A stretch of DNA of 64,000 nucleotides from Sphingomonas azotifigens NBRC 15497 (GTDB lineage Bacteria > Pseudomonadota > Alphaproteobacteria > Sphingomonadales > Sphingomonadaceae): the NCBI RefSeq assembly GCF_002091475.1, contig NZ_BCTR01000027.1, positions 1 to 64,000 on the forward strand, written 5' to 3'. This document shows, one piece after another, positions 24,419 to 32,476 of this stretch (positions are counted from its first letter, which is position 1; every line of letters starts with the position of its first letter). The notes beneath the pieces were generated by a model. It did not search any database. It was given only the letters and a program-made list of their open reading frames with translations, and had not been told where the DNA came from. The position numbers and the translations under genes are program-made.

Positions 24419-25980
24419 GGCAGTTCGATCGCGATCAGCATCGGGCCGTCGGTGGCGAGGCCCTGGTCGATCGCGGCGCCGAGATCGTCCAGCGCCTCCA
24501 CCCGGCGCGCGGGCACGCCATAGGCGGTGGCGAGGGCGACCCAATCGGTCCTGGGGTCGTCGAGCACGGTCATGCCCGCGATCGCCGCATGCGCGAGATC
24601 GGCGCCGGCGCGGCGCAGCTCGGTCTGAAGGATGCCATAGCGGTGGTTGGCGGCGATCAGCATCGTGATCGGCAGATTCTCATGCGCCATCGTCCACAGC
24701 GCCTGCACGGTATATTGCGCCGAGCCGTCCGACTGGAGCGAGACGATGCGGGTGCCCGGCGCGGCCAGCGCGGCACCGAGCGCGCAGGGCAGGCCCTGGC
24801 CGATCGCGCCGCCGGTATTGGTCATCACCCGGTGGCGGCGGGCGCGGTGCGCCTCGCGCAGCCACGGGCCGCCCAGCGTCGAGCCTTCGAGCGAGATGAT
24901 CGCATCCTCGGGCAGGCGGGGCAGCAGCGCTTGCACCACCGCCTCGGCGTTCAGCGTCGTGGCGGCATCGGGCAAGGCGGGTAGCGGCGGGAGATCGCCC
25001 GCAGGCAGATCGGCGAGCGCTTCGGCGAGCGCGGACAGGGCGGCGATGCCGTCCTCGTCCGGCTCCGACAGCGAGACCAGACGATCGTCGGAGACGAGGC
25101 GGCTGGGATAGCCCTCATAGCCGAAATAGCTGATCGGCGCGCGGGCGCCGGCCAGGATGACGAGCGACTCGCCCATCTGGCGCAGTACGTCGTCGGGGAA
25201 ATAGGCTTGGCGCTCGACGCGGGGCAGCGCGCCGCCCAGCGTGACGATCGCCGGATAGGGCTCCATCAGCAGCCGTGCACCGACGCGACGCGCGACCTCG
25301 GCGGCGGCGGCGATGCCCGCTTCGGTCAGCGTGTCGCTCCCGAGCAGCAGGATCGGGGCGTCGCTGTCGCGCAGCCGCGCCGCGACGGCGGCGATCCGGG
25401 CGGCGGGCACGCGCTCGGGCAGCGGATCGCCGGCATCGGCCGGTTCGGCGGCGCGCGCGGGTGCGTCCATCACATCGGTCGGCACAATCAGGGTGCTGAT
25501 CGCGCCCGGGGCGGTGCGGGCGTCGTTGAGCGCGCCGGAGACTTCCTCCTCGATCGCATCGACCGAATCGAGATAGCGCACCGATACCGATACCGGCGAG
25601 GCCAGCGAGCGGATGTCGCTGGTCAGCGGCGCGTCATGCGGCAGGTGCCACTGCGCATGGTCGCCAATCAGGTTGACGATCCGCGAATGCGCGCGGCGGG
25701 CATTGTGGAGATTGGCGATGCCGTTGGCGAAGCCTGGTCCCAGGTGCAGCAGCGTCAGCGCCACCTCGCGCGAGACCCGCGAATAGCCGTCCGCTGCGCC
25801 GGTCGCCACGCCTTCGAACAGGCAGAGCACCACCCGCATTTCGGGCACGTCGGCCATGGCGCGGACCAGGGTGAGCTCGGTCGTGCCGGGATTGGCGAAG
25901 CAGATGCGCGCGCCGCCGGCCCGCACCGTCTTCAGCAGCGCCACCGCGCCATTGGTGGTCGTGTCGGCCGGTTCGGTCAT
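24415..25980 (-). CDS. Thiamine-diphosphate enzyme of the acetolactate synthase large-subunit family
   Basis: A 521-residue ThDP enzyme. The N-terminal pyrimidine-binding domain contains FANPGTTELTLVRAM and the catalytic Glu in CLFEGVATGAADGYSR. The C-terminal domain carries the ThDP/Mg site as SDGSAQYTVQALWTMAHENL, where the first Gly of GDG is Ser, and the ligand stretch ANHRYGIL. Relatives decarboxylate or carboligate 2-oxo acids (acetolactate synthase, benzoylformate decarboxylase, oxalyl-CoA type). A biosynthetic ilvB is unlikely because no small subunit is present and the gene sits in a catabolic operon. The substrate is unknown; a 2-oxo acid decarboxylation to an aldehyde would suit the two operon aldehyde dehydrogenases. 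Confidence 0.85.
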   Translation of the reverse strand: MTEPADTTTNGAVALLKTVRAGGARICFANPGTTELTLVRAMADVPEMRVVLCLFEGVATGAADGYSRVSREVALTLLHLGPGFANGIANLHNARRAHSRIVNLIGDHAQWHLPHDAPLTSDIRSLASPVSVSVRYLDSVDAIEEEVSGALNDARTAPGAISTLIVPTDVMDAPARAAEPADAGDPLPERVPAARIAAVAARLRDSDAPILLLGSDTLTEAGIAAAAEVARRVGARLLMEPYPAIVTLGGALPRVERQAYFPDDVLRQMGESLVILAGARAPISYFGYEGYPSRLVSDDRLVSLSEPDEDGIAALSALAEALADLPAGDLPPLPALPDAATTLNAEAVVQALLPRLPEDAIISLEGSTLGGPWLREAHRARRHRVMTNTGGAIGQGLPCALGAALAAPGTRIVSLQSDGSAQYTVQALWTMAHENLPITMLIAANHRYGILQTELRRAGADLAHAAIAGMTVLDDPRTDWVALATAYGVPARRVEALDDLGAAIDQGLATDGPMLIAIELP

Positions 25981-25993
25981 GGCTGGGAGTTCC

Positions 25994-26911
25994 TCAGAGG
26001 GGTGCGGCCGAGGCGGCATCGACGCCGCACAAAAAGCCCTGGACCAGCGCGTGGAAGGTCGCGGGCTGATCGTCATGCGCGTAATGGCTGGCATCGGCGA
26101 TGGTGACGTGGCGGAAGCGCGGATTGCGCCGCTCCATCTCCGCCACCACCTGTGCCGGGCAGAAATCCGATTTCGCGCCGCGCAGGACGAGCGACGGCGT
26201 GCGGATCGCCTCGACCACCGGCCACAGATCGACGACGCGGGCCGGATCGGGGGCGAGGCGGGTGCGCGCGATGCCGGCGGCGTCGTAGCGCCAGCGGATG
26301 CGGCCGGCACCATTCTCGCACAGGCTTTCGGCCAGCCGCTGTTCGAGTGCGGCGAGGCTCACCTGCGGGCGCGTCCTGCGCCAATAGGCGCGGGCTTCCG
26401 CCCAGTCGGCGAAATCGAGCGGCAGTGCCGCCATCTCCGCCTTGATGCGCTCGGCACCGGCGCCGCTGGCGGAGGAACCGGGGGCAATATCCTCGATGAT
26501 CAGCGCGTGCAGGCGATCGGGATGGCGCGCGGCATAGACATAGCTGGTGGTGCCGCCCATCGAATGGCCGAGCAGCACGAAGCGCGGCAGGGCCAGCGCC
26601 GCCACCACCGCTTCGAGATCGGCGAGATAGGCGTCGGTATAATAGTTGGCGTCCGGGTCCCAGTCGCTGTCGCCGCGGCCGCGCTGGTCGATCGCGATGA
26701 TCCGGTAGCCGGGCAGCGCGGCGGCGAGGGCACGCCAGGTGCCGGAAAAGCCGCGCAGGCCGTGCAGCGCGACGATCGGCGGTGCCTCCGCCGCGCCCCA
26801 TTCGCGGACCCGCAGGCGCAGCCCGCTGGACTCCACGAAATGCGTGCGCTCGCCGGGGAGCAATTCCACCGGCGCGGGCGGGGCGGTGTCGTCGTCGCGC
26901 TGCGTCGCCAT
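25994..26911 (-). CDS. Alpha/beta-fold hydrolase
   Basis: A 305-residue alpha/beta hydrolase. The nucleophile elbow is GHSMGG, the oxyanion region LHGLRGFSGTW, the DQRGRGDSDWD motif follows strand 4, and DASHYAHDDQP carries the catalytic His. The acid is probably the Asp in RGAKSDF. The family includes C-C bond hydrolases (meta-cleavage products), esterases and deformylases. Within this operon a role in hydrolysing a ring-cleavage or ester intermediate is plausible, but the sequence does not decide it. The stop lies 13 bases before the ThDP gene start, and the start overlaps the AA_synth stop. Confidence 0.85.
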   Translation of the reverse strand: MATQRDDDTAPPAPVELLPGERTHFVESSGLRLRVREWGAAEAPPIVALHGLRGFSGTWRALAAALPGYRIIAIDQRGRGDSDWDPDANYYTDAYLADLEAVVAALALPRFVLLGHSMGGTTSYVYAARHPDRLHALIIEDIAPGSSASGAGAERIKAEMAALPLDFADWAEARAYWRRTRPQVSLAALEQRLAESLCENGAGRIRWRYDAAGIARTRLAPDPARVVDLWPVVEAIRTPSLVLRGAKSDFCPAQVVAEMERRNPRFRHVTIADASHYAHDDQPATFHALVQGFLCGVDAASAAPL

Positions 26912-27519
26912 CAGACCAGCCCGTCCTCGCCCTTGACCTCGCTGGCCTTCAGGCCGCCGAGGCGCGCGTTGAGGCGGCCGCGGGTGGCGAAGGCCCAGAT
27001 CACCAGCACTTCGTCGCGATTGGGCGCGTCGTTGAAGCTGACGCTCACCGTGTCATAGTGCGAGCGGACATAGAGCGCGTCCTTGTGGGCGAGCGGGATG
27101 TCGAGCACCGTGCCGGGCACGCCGCGCTTGCCGGTGGAAGGCACCCAGCTCTTGCCGCCGCCGACCGCGTCGCGCACCGGATTGGCCGCCGGGTTGGTGA
27201 GCAGCGCGTTGCCGTGCTCATATTCGCCGTCGATGCCGACCAGGATCGCCTTGCCATAGCTTTCGATCGCGGCGCCGCCGCTCAGTTCGTTGAGGCGACG
27301 GCCGATCTCGACGCCGAGCGCCGGCGAGGCATCGATCCAGGCGCCGAGATCCTCGACATAGTCGCCGGCATAGGGGTTATGGATCGCGGCGGCGATGACG
27401 TACTTGAACAGCGAGGCGCCGTCCGCTGCCTTGCCCATTTCGCCGGCAAGGGTCTCCTCGGCGAAGGCGAACCATTTGCGGATGTGGAACGGGCCGAAAT
27501 TCGGGGTCTTGGTCGTCAT
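26911..27519 (-). CDS. AA_synth (amino acid synthesis) family protein
   Basis: A 202-residue protein with the full pattern of the poorly known amino-acid-synthesis family (Pfam AA_synth): IRKWFAFAEETLAGEMGKAA, AAIHNPYAGDYVEDL, AIESYGKAILVGIDGEYEHG, VGGGKSWVPSTGKRG, PLAHKDALYVRSHYD and the ending RLGGLKASEVKGEDGLV. The name goes back to weak genetic evidence; members are often next to catabolic flavin or ThDP enzymes. No reaction is established. Start choice: the ATG reading MTTKTPNF has ggagaaac at the right distance, unlike an ATG 18 bases upstream. Confidence 0.85.
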   Translation of the reverse strand: MTTKTPNFGPFHIRKWFAFAEETLAGEMGKAADGASLFKYVIAAAIHNPYAGDYVEDLGAWIDASPALGVEIGRRLNELSGGAAIESYGKAILVGIDGEYEHGNALLTNPAANPVRDAVGGGKSWVPSTGKRGVPGTVLDIPLAHKDALYVRSHYDTVSVSFNDAPNRDEVLVIWAFATRGRLNARLGGLKASEVKGEDGLV

Positions 27520-27552
27520 GATCGTTTCTCCATTCAAGCGACGCGCGGAGCG

Positions 27553-28032
27553 TCAGCCATGCAAGGGGTCAAGCGCGGTGGGATCGGCCTGGCCGCCATT
27601 TTCGCGCAGCTGGCGGATCGCCTGGCCGTCGTCATGGGCGGTGCGCTGCAGGAGCACCTCCAGCATATGGCCGTCGGGATCGTAGAAATAGATGCCGGTC
27701 GACACGCCGTGATCGAGGATCTCGGCGATGCGCACATCGTTGGCGAGCAGATGCGCATAGGCGCGCTGCAGATCCTCCATCGTCTCGCCGGCGAGCTGGA
27801 GGCCGACATGCTCGAACTCCTTGCCCTGGGTCGCACCCTCGGGCGCGGGGAACAGCGCGATGTCGTGATCGCTCACCCCGAAGGTGAGGAAGATGCCGCC
27901 CTGATAGGGCCCTTCCTTCACGCGGGCGCTGATCTCCATGCCCAGCACCTTGCCGTACCAGGCGGCCGATGCCTCGGGATCGGTGACGTAGAGGACGATG
28001 TGCGCGATGCGCTTTACCTCAATGGGTTTCAT
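27553..28032 (-). CDS. VOC-superfamily (glyoxalase/extradiol dioxygenase-like) protein
   Basis: A 159-residue protein with paired beta-alpha-beta-beta-beta units of the vicinal oxygen chelate fold. Probable metal ligands are His in KRIAHIVLYVTDPEAS, His in EFEHVGLQLAG and Glu in DPDGHMLEVLLQ. The spacing is like small single-chain extradiol-type dioxygenases and glyoxalases. It is too short for a classical two-domain ring-cleavage dioxygenase, but a small one is possible. It overlaps the BNR-repeat gene by 14 bases. Confidence 0.85.
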   Translation of the reverse strand: MKPIEVKRIAHIVLYVTDPEASAAWYGKVLGMEISARVKEGPYQGGIFLTFGVSDHDIALFPAPEGATQGKEFEHVGLQLAGETMEDLQRAYAHLLANDVRIAEILDHGVSTGIYFYDPDGHMLEVLLQRTAHDDGQAIRQLRENGGQADPTALDPLHG

Positions 28033-29056
28033 GCGGCAGCTCCATGTCGACCGGGGTGGCGGGCAGCCAGGCCATGCCGGTGATCTCGCTGAATTCGCGC
28101 GCCTGCTTGGCCCAATGGCGGCCGCCATCCTCGCTCAGGAAGAAATGGCCGAACTTGGTGCCGGCCATCAACAGGGCCGGATCGGCGGGGTTGGCGCCGA
28201 ACGCCCAGAGGCAGGAATTGGGCTGGGCATCCAGCGTCGTCGGCGTCCAGCTGGCGCCGCGATCGGTAGAGAGCAGCACTTCGGCCGTGGTGCCGGGGGT
28301 GCCGTCGCCGATGCCGATCGCGATCTCGTCGTCGCTGCCCGGCTTCTTGAGCAGCACGCGGGCATAGCGCAGGCCCCAGCTCTCCTTGGCATGCGCGCGC
28401 GTCCAGGTCGCGCCACCATCCTCGGACCGGTAGAGCGCGGTCACCACCAGCACGAGCACGGTGTTGGGGCCCTGCTCCTTGCTCGGCAGGATGACGATGT
28501 CGTGGATGTCCGAATTGCCGGGATGGTTGGGCCAGGCCTCGTCCAGCCGCGTCCAGCTGTCGCCGCCGTCGCGGGTGCGGAACAGGCCGCCTTCCTCGAC
28601 GCCGACCCACACGTCCTGCGGATCCTTGGGATCGACGGCGATGGCGAGCATCCGCGGGCGGCTGACCCCGGCGCAGCGCTCGGGCATCAGCAGCGTGGTC
28701 TGCTGCCAGGTGACGCCGCCGTCCCGGCTGCGGAAAAAGGCCGAGCGGGTAGGCGAGCCGGTGCCGGCATAGAGGATGTTGGGATCGCTTTCCGACACCG
28801 CCAGCTTCCACACCGCATAGTCGTTCAGCGCGCAATCGACGCGGTGCCAGTGGGCGCCGCAATCCTCGCTGCGGAACAGGCCGCGCTCGCTGCCCGCCCA
28901 GACCGCCTTGGGATCGCGCGGATCGACCAGCAGGCAGCGCACGCAATCGTCATATTCGAGGTCCTGGCCGATGTTCAGCCGATACCATTTCGCCCCGCCA
29001 TCATGGCTGCGCATGATCGCCTGGCCGTCGGTGGATACCAAAAGGGTTCTCTGCAT
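28019..29056 (-). CDS. BNR/sialidase-type beta-propeller protein, cytoplasmic
   Basis: A 345-residue protein made of repeats containing S-x-D-G-G-x-x-W Asp-box motifs: RSHDGGAKWYRL, RSEDCGAHWHRV, RSRDGGVTWQQT, RTRDGGDSWTRL, RSEDGGATWTRA, STDRGASWTP and SEDGGRHWAK. About seven repeats predict a beta-propeller. No signal peptide is present, which is unusual because most bacterial Asp-box propellers are exported. No sialidase catalytic residues are evident. Similar proteins are seen in aromatic-degradation clusters without known role. A GTG codon 12 bases upstream is an alternative start. Confidence 0.82.
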   Translation of the reverse strand: MQRTLLVSTDGQAIMRSHDGGAKWYRLNIGQDLEYDDCVRCLLVDPRDPKAVWAGSERGLFRSEDCGAHWHRVDCALNDYAVWKLAVSESDPNILYAGTGSPTRSAFFRSRDGGVTWQQTTLLMPERCAGVSRPRMLAIAVDPKDPQDVWVGVEEGGLFRTRDGGDSWTRLDEAWPNHPGNSDIHDIVILPSKEQGPNTVLVLVVTALYRSEDGGATWTRAHAKESWGLRYARVLLKKPGSDDEIAIGIGDGTPGTTAEVLLSTDRGASWTPTTLDAQPNSCLWAFGANPADPALLMAGTKFGHFFLSEDGGRHWAKQAREFSEITGMAWLPATPVDMELPHETH

Positions 29057-29089
29057 GATCTTGTCCACTTGATGATAACGGGGCGGGGC

Positions 29090-30598
29090 TCAGCTCAGAT
29101 TGACCCAGACGCTCTTGGTTTCGCTGTAGAGTTCCATCGCCGCGCGGCCATGCTCGCGGCCCCAGCCCGATTGCTTGAAGCCGCCGAACGGGCTCGCCGG
29201 ATCGACCATATTGAAGCAGTTGACCCACACGGTGCCCGCCTTGATCGCCTCGGCGAGGCGGTGCGCCTGCTTGATGTCGTTGGTCCAGATTCCGGCGGAG
29301 AGGCCGAAATCGCTGTCGTTCGCCTGGCGAACCAGCTCTTCGGGATCGGTCCAGCGCAGCGCGGAGAGCACCGGGCCGAAGATTTCCTCGCGCACCACCC
29401 GCATGTCCGGGCCGGCATCGGCGAGGATGGTCGGCTGGAAGAAATAGCCCTGCTGCTGGTCGACCGGGCGCTGCCCGCCGATCATCAGCCGCGCGCCTTC
29501 CGCCTGGCCGATCTCGACATAGCTGCGCACCACGTCGAACTGTTCCTGCGAGATCAGCGGGCCGAAGGTGGTGGCATCGTCCAGCCCGTTGCCGATGCGC
29601 AGCTGCGCGGCCTGGGCGGCGACGCGCTCGAGCAGCTCGTCGGCGATGCTGGCATGGGCATAGAGGCGCGAGCCTGCGGTGCAGGTCTGGCCCTGGTTGA
29701 AGAAGATCCCCGCGGCGATCGAGGCAGCGGCCGCGTCGAGATCGGCATCGGCGAGCACCACCTGGGGCGACTTGCCGCCCAGTTCCAGGCTCACCTTCTT
29801 GAGGTTGCCGGCGGAGCCGCGCACGATCGCCTTGCCGACCGCCGTCGAGCCGGTGAACGCGACCTTGTCGACGCCCGCATGCTCGACGAGCGCCGCGCCC
29901 GCTTCGCCGAAGCCGGGAACGACGTTGATCACGCCGGCGGGGAACCCGGCTTCCAGCGCCAGCTCGCCGAGCCGCAGCGCGGTGAGCGGGGTCTGTTCGG
30001 CCGGCTTCAGCACCACGCAGCAGCCTGCCGCCACCGCCGGCGCGATCTTCCACGCCGCCATCGACATCGGATAGTTCCACGGCACGATCAGGCCGGCGAC
30101 GCCTACCGGCTCGCGCGTGGTGTAGTTGAGGATGCGCGCGCCGCTGCGCGGCGACACCGGCAGCGTCTCGCCGCCGAACTTGGTGGGCCAGCCGGCGAAA
30201 TAGCGAAAGGTCTTGATCGAGCCTTCGATCTCCACCGCGCGGGTGAACAGCCAGGGCTTGCCGTTGTCGAGGCATTCGAGCACCGCCAGCTCATCGGCAT
30301 GGCGCTCGATCAGGTCGGCGAGGCGATAGAGCAGCAGCGAACGGTCATTGGCGTTCATCCGCCGCCAGGCCGGGTTCTCGAAGGCGCGGCGGGCGGCGGC
30401 GACGGCGAGGTCGATATCGGCGGCGTTGCCGCGCGCGACCCGGGCGAGTTCCTGCCCGGTCGCCGGATTGAGCGTCGCGAAGGTCTCGCCCGACACCGAG
30501 GGGACGCGCTTGCCGTCGATCAGCAGGCCGAGCGGCGCCGCGGCCAGTTCGCGCTGCAGTCGTTCGGCCACCTCATACGCGTTGATCTGCGCGGTCAT
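29090..30598 (-). CDS. Aldehyde dehydrogenase (phenylacetaldehyde/betaine-aldehyde type), first gene of the nine-gene operon
   Basis: A 502-residue aldehyde dehydrogenase. Motifs are intact: VPWNYPMSMAAWKIAPAVAA, FTGSTAVGKAIV, the Glu in VSLELGGKSPQVV and the nucleophile in FNQGQTCTAGSR. The C-terminal NMVDPASPFGGFKQSGWGRE with ALELYSETKSVWVNL-like end places it in the class 1/2 group that oxidises aromatic or aliphatic aldehydes with NAD. The start has a strong ribosome site (gggagaagaa). It leads the operon that ends with the semialdehyde dehydrogenase and faces a divergent hydratase gene across about 200 bases. Confidence 0.9.
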   Translation of the reverse strand: MTAQINAYEVAERLQRELAAAPLGLLIDGKRVPSVSGETFATLNPATGQELARVARGNAADIDLAVAAARRAFENPAWRRMNANDRSLLLYRLADLIERHADELAVLECLDNGKPWLFTRAVEIEGSIKTFRYFAGWPTKFGGETLPVSPRSGARILNYTTREPVGVAGLIVPWNYPMSMAAWKIAPAVAAGCCVVLKPAEQTPLTALRLGELALEAGFPAGVINVVPGFGEAGAALVEHAGVDKVAFTGSTAVGKAIVRGSAGNLKKVSLELGGKSPQVVLADADLDAAAASIAAGIFFNQGQTCTAGSRLYAHASIADELLERVAAQAAQLRIGNGLDDATTFGPLISQEQFDVVRSYVEIGQAEGARLMIGGQRPVDQQQGYFFQPTILADAGPDMRVVREEIFGPVLSALRWTDPEELVRQANDSDFGLSAGIWTNDIKQAHRLAEAIKAGTVWVNCFNMVDPASPFGGFKQSGWGREHGRAAMELYSETKSVWVNLS

Positions 30599-30703
30599 GC
30601 CTTCTTCTCCCTCCAGGTCCGGCGCCGATGCCGGGGGCGCTCGGCGGCGCCCTGCGCGATGGGATGCACTGCCCATCGTTCGAGTCGCAGCAGCAATAAC
30701 GCG

Positions 30704-30742
30704 GTGATCCAAACGGAACAATCAAAATGTTTGGAGCATCAC
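30704..30742. promoter_or_regulatory. Imperfect inverted repeat in the divergent aldH/hydratase promoter region
   Basis: The arms gtgatccaaac and gtttggagcatcac pair over most of their length (three extra bases in the right arm) across a 14-base AT-rich centre. It sits midway between two divergent operons, where a regulator would control both. An actgttgcgt element abuts the right arm. Confidence 0.5.
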
Positions 30743-30797
30743 TGTTGCGTTTGAGGGACAATTTTGCAATGTCGGTTTTCGACAAGCAACGGGTTTG

Positions 30798-31634
30798 ATG
30801 GAGGGCGCCTTGTCCGACGGGATGGAAGGGACGGTGGAAGGCGTCGTCGCGCCTTTGGCCGACGCGCTGGCAGCGGCGCACCGGGGCGGTGCGGCGGTCG
30901 CGCCGGTGTCGGCGCTCTCGCTCGACCAGGGCTATGCGGTGCAGGCGCGGGTCTTCGCGCAGCGGGGCACCCCGCGCGCCGGCTACAAGCTCGCGGCGAC
31001 CAGCCCGGGCGGGCGGATCGCCCTCGGCGTCGATGCGCCGCTGGTCGGGCTGGTCGGGGCTGCGGACCTGATCGCGAGCGGCGCTCCCGTACCGATACCG
31101 CCGCGCCCGCTCTATGCCGAGGCCGAACTGGTGCTGCGGATCGGCGTCGATCTGCCGCCGGTCCCCGAACCCGCGGCCGAAGGGCTGCTCGCCCGCCTCG
31201 CCGAGGTCGTGGACGGCGTGTTCGCCGGGATCGAGCTTTGTTCGAGCCGTTTCGCCAACGACGATCTCGCCGCCGACGCGCTGGTGGCGGACAATTGCCT
31301 GCTCCATGCGCTGGTGCTGGGCGAGCGGCTGGCGGCGCGATGGGACGAGCGGCTCGCCGACTGCCCGGTGCAGCTGTGGCAGGGCGAGACGATATGGGCG
31401 GAGGGCGCGACCGCGCTTGCCTATGGCCATCCGCTCAAGGCGCTCGCCTGGCTCGCCGGCTGGCTGGGGCGGCAGGGGCAGGGGCTGCGCGCGGGCGACT
31501 GGGTCGCCACCGGCAGCGCGACCGGCATCACCCCGGTCGCGCCGGATCGGCCGGTCGGCGCGCGCTTCGGCGCGTTCGGCGGCGTGACGGCGCAGATCGG
31601 GTTGCACGAAAAGGACGAGGGAGAAGCGAAATGA
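30798..31634 (+). CDS. 2-keto-4-pentenoate hydratase-family protein
   Basis: A 278-residue protein of the 2-oxopent-4-enoate hydratase / oxaloylcrotonate decarboxylase subgroup of the FAA-hydrolase superfamily. Supporting parts are LSLDQGYAVQARVFAQRG, GYKLAATSPGGRIAL, the acidic metal-binding stretch PLYAEAELVLRIG, DGVFAGIELCSSRFAN and the closing GDWVATGSATGITPV. Such enzymes add water to the dienoate after meta-cleavage product hydrolysis. It leads a two-gene operon with the SDR paralogue 2. An ATG directly after a TTG is chosen as start; a later ATG at the MEGTVEG position is possible. Confidence 0.83.
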   Translation: MEGALSDGMEGTVEGVVAPLADALAAAHRGGAAVAPVSALSLDQGYAVQARVFAQRGTPRAGYKLAATSPGGRIALGVDAPLVGLVGAADLIASGAPVPIPPRPLYAEAELVLRIGVDLPPVPEPAAEGLLARLAEVVDGVFAGIELCSSRFANDDLAADALVADNCLLHALVLGERLAARWDERLADCPVQLWQGETIWAEGATALAYGHPLKALAWLAGWLGRQGQGLRAGDWVATGSATGITPVAPDRPVGARFGAFGGVTAQIGLHEKDEGEAK

Positions 31635-32434
31635 CTCTGGATCTGGGCCTGGCCGGCAAGGTCGCCATCATCACCGGCGGCGGCGTCGGCATCGGCAAGG
31701 AAACCGCCCGCAAGATGGCGGCGGCGGGCGCGAAGGTGGTGATCGCCGCGCGCACCGCATCGACGCTGGAGGCGGCCGCGGCCCAACTCCGCGCCGAAAC
31801 CGGCGGCACGGTGCTGGCGGTGCCGACCGATACCACCAGCATGGAATCGGTGCAGGCGCTGATCGACCGCACCGTCGCCGAGTTCGGCGCGATCCACATC
31901 CTGGTCAATTGCGCGGCCGCCCCCGGCGGTCTGGTCCGCAACGCGATCGAGGAGGCCGACGAGGCCAATCTGCTGCTCGACCTGAACACCAAGCTGTTCG
32001 GCTATTTCCGCACCGCCAAGGCCTGCGCCCCGCACATGCGCAAGGTCGGCTGGGGCCGCATCGTCAATGTCGGCGGCCTCACCGCGCGGTGCACCGAGGC
32101 GCTGAGCGGCATGCGCAACGCGGCGCTGGTGCATTTCACCAAGACGCTGTCGGACGAGCTCGGCCGCGACGGGATCACCGTCAACATCGTCCATCCGGGG
32201 GTGACCCGCACCGAGCATATCGAGCAGTGGTTCGCCGAAATGGCCGCCGAGGAGGGCACGACCTTCGAGGCGATCGTCGAGCGCGAGGCGGCGGCGCCGG
32301 CGGCGGTGAAGCGCATGCTGGAAGCGCATGAGGTGGCCGATCCGATCGTGTTCCTCGCCAGCAACCTGGGCAGCGGCATCACGGGCGAATCGATCGCCGT
32401 CGATGGCGGGCTGTCGCGCGCGGTCTATCTGTGA
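31631..32434 (+). CDS. SDR-fold protein lacking the catalytic triad (paralogue 2)
   Basis: A 267-residue short-chain dehydrogenase fold with an intact nucleotide motif (TGGGVGIG, 15-22) and C-terminal GESIAVDGGLSRAVYL. As in paralogue 1 the active site is altered: LSGMRNAALVHFTKTL places Ser159 and Asn163 at the Tyr and Lys positions, and NVGGLTAR lacks the Ser. The first 10 residues and the 14-residue ends match paralogue 1 closely, so the two arose by duplication or are subunits of one enzyme. The start overlaps the hydratase stop. Confidence 0.85.
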   Translation: MTLDLGLAGKVAIITGGGVGIGKETARKMAAAGAKVVIAARTASTLEAAAAQLRAETGGTVLAVPTDTTSMESVQALIDRTVAEFGAIHILVNCAAAPGGLVRNAIEEADEANLLLDLNTKLFGYFRTAKACAPHMRKVGWGRIVNVGGLTARCTEALSGMRNAALVHFTKTLSDELGRDGITVNIVHPGVTRTEHIEQWFAEMAAEEGTTFEAIVEREAAAPAAVKRMLEAHEVADPIVFLASNLGSGITGESIAVDGGLSRAVYL

Positions 32435-32440
32435 CGCTCG

Positions 32441-32469
32441 GGGGATGTCGGCGCGGCGCCGGCATCCCC
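32441..32469. terminator. Hairpin between convergent SDR and FMN-reductase genes
   Basis: A 13-bp stem with one G-T wobble (ggggatgtcggcg / cgccggcatcccc) closes a three-base loop between two converging stop codons. No T-run is present. Confidence 0.6.
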
Positions 32470-32476
32470 GACGGCT

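Noticed and set aside
24415..25980. ThDP enzyme as biosynthetic acetolactate synthase (ilvB)
   Set aside because: There is no ilvN or ilvC nearby, the cofactor motif is altered and the gene is embedded in a catabolic operon.
27998..30754. A 918-codon plus-strand frame
   Set aside because: It is antisense to the propeller and aldehyde dehydrogenase genes, both of which are supported by motifs.
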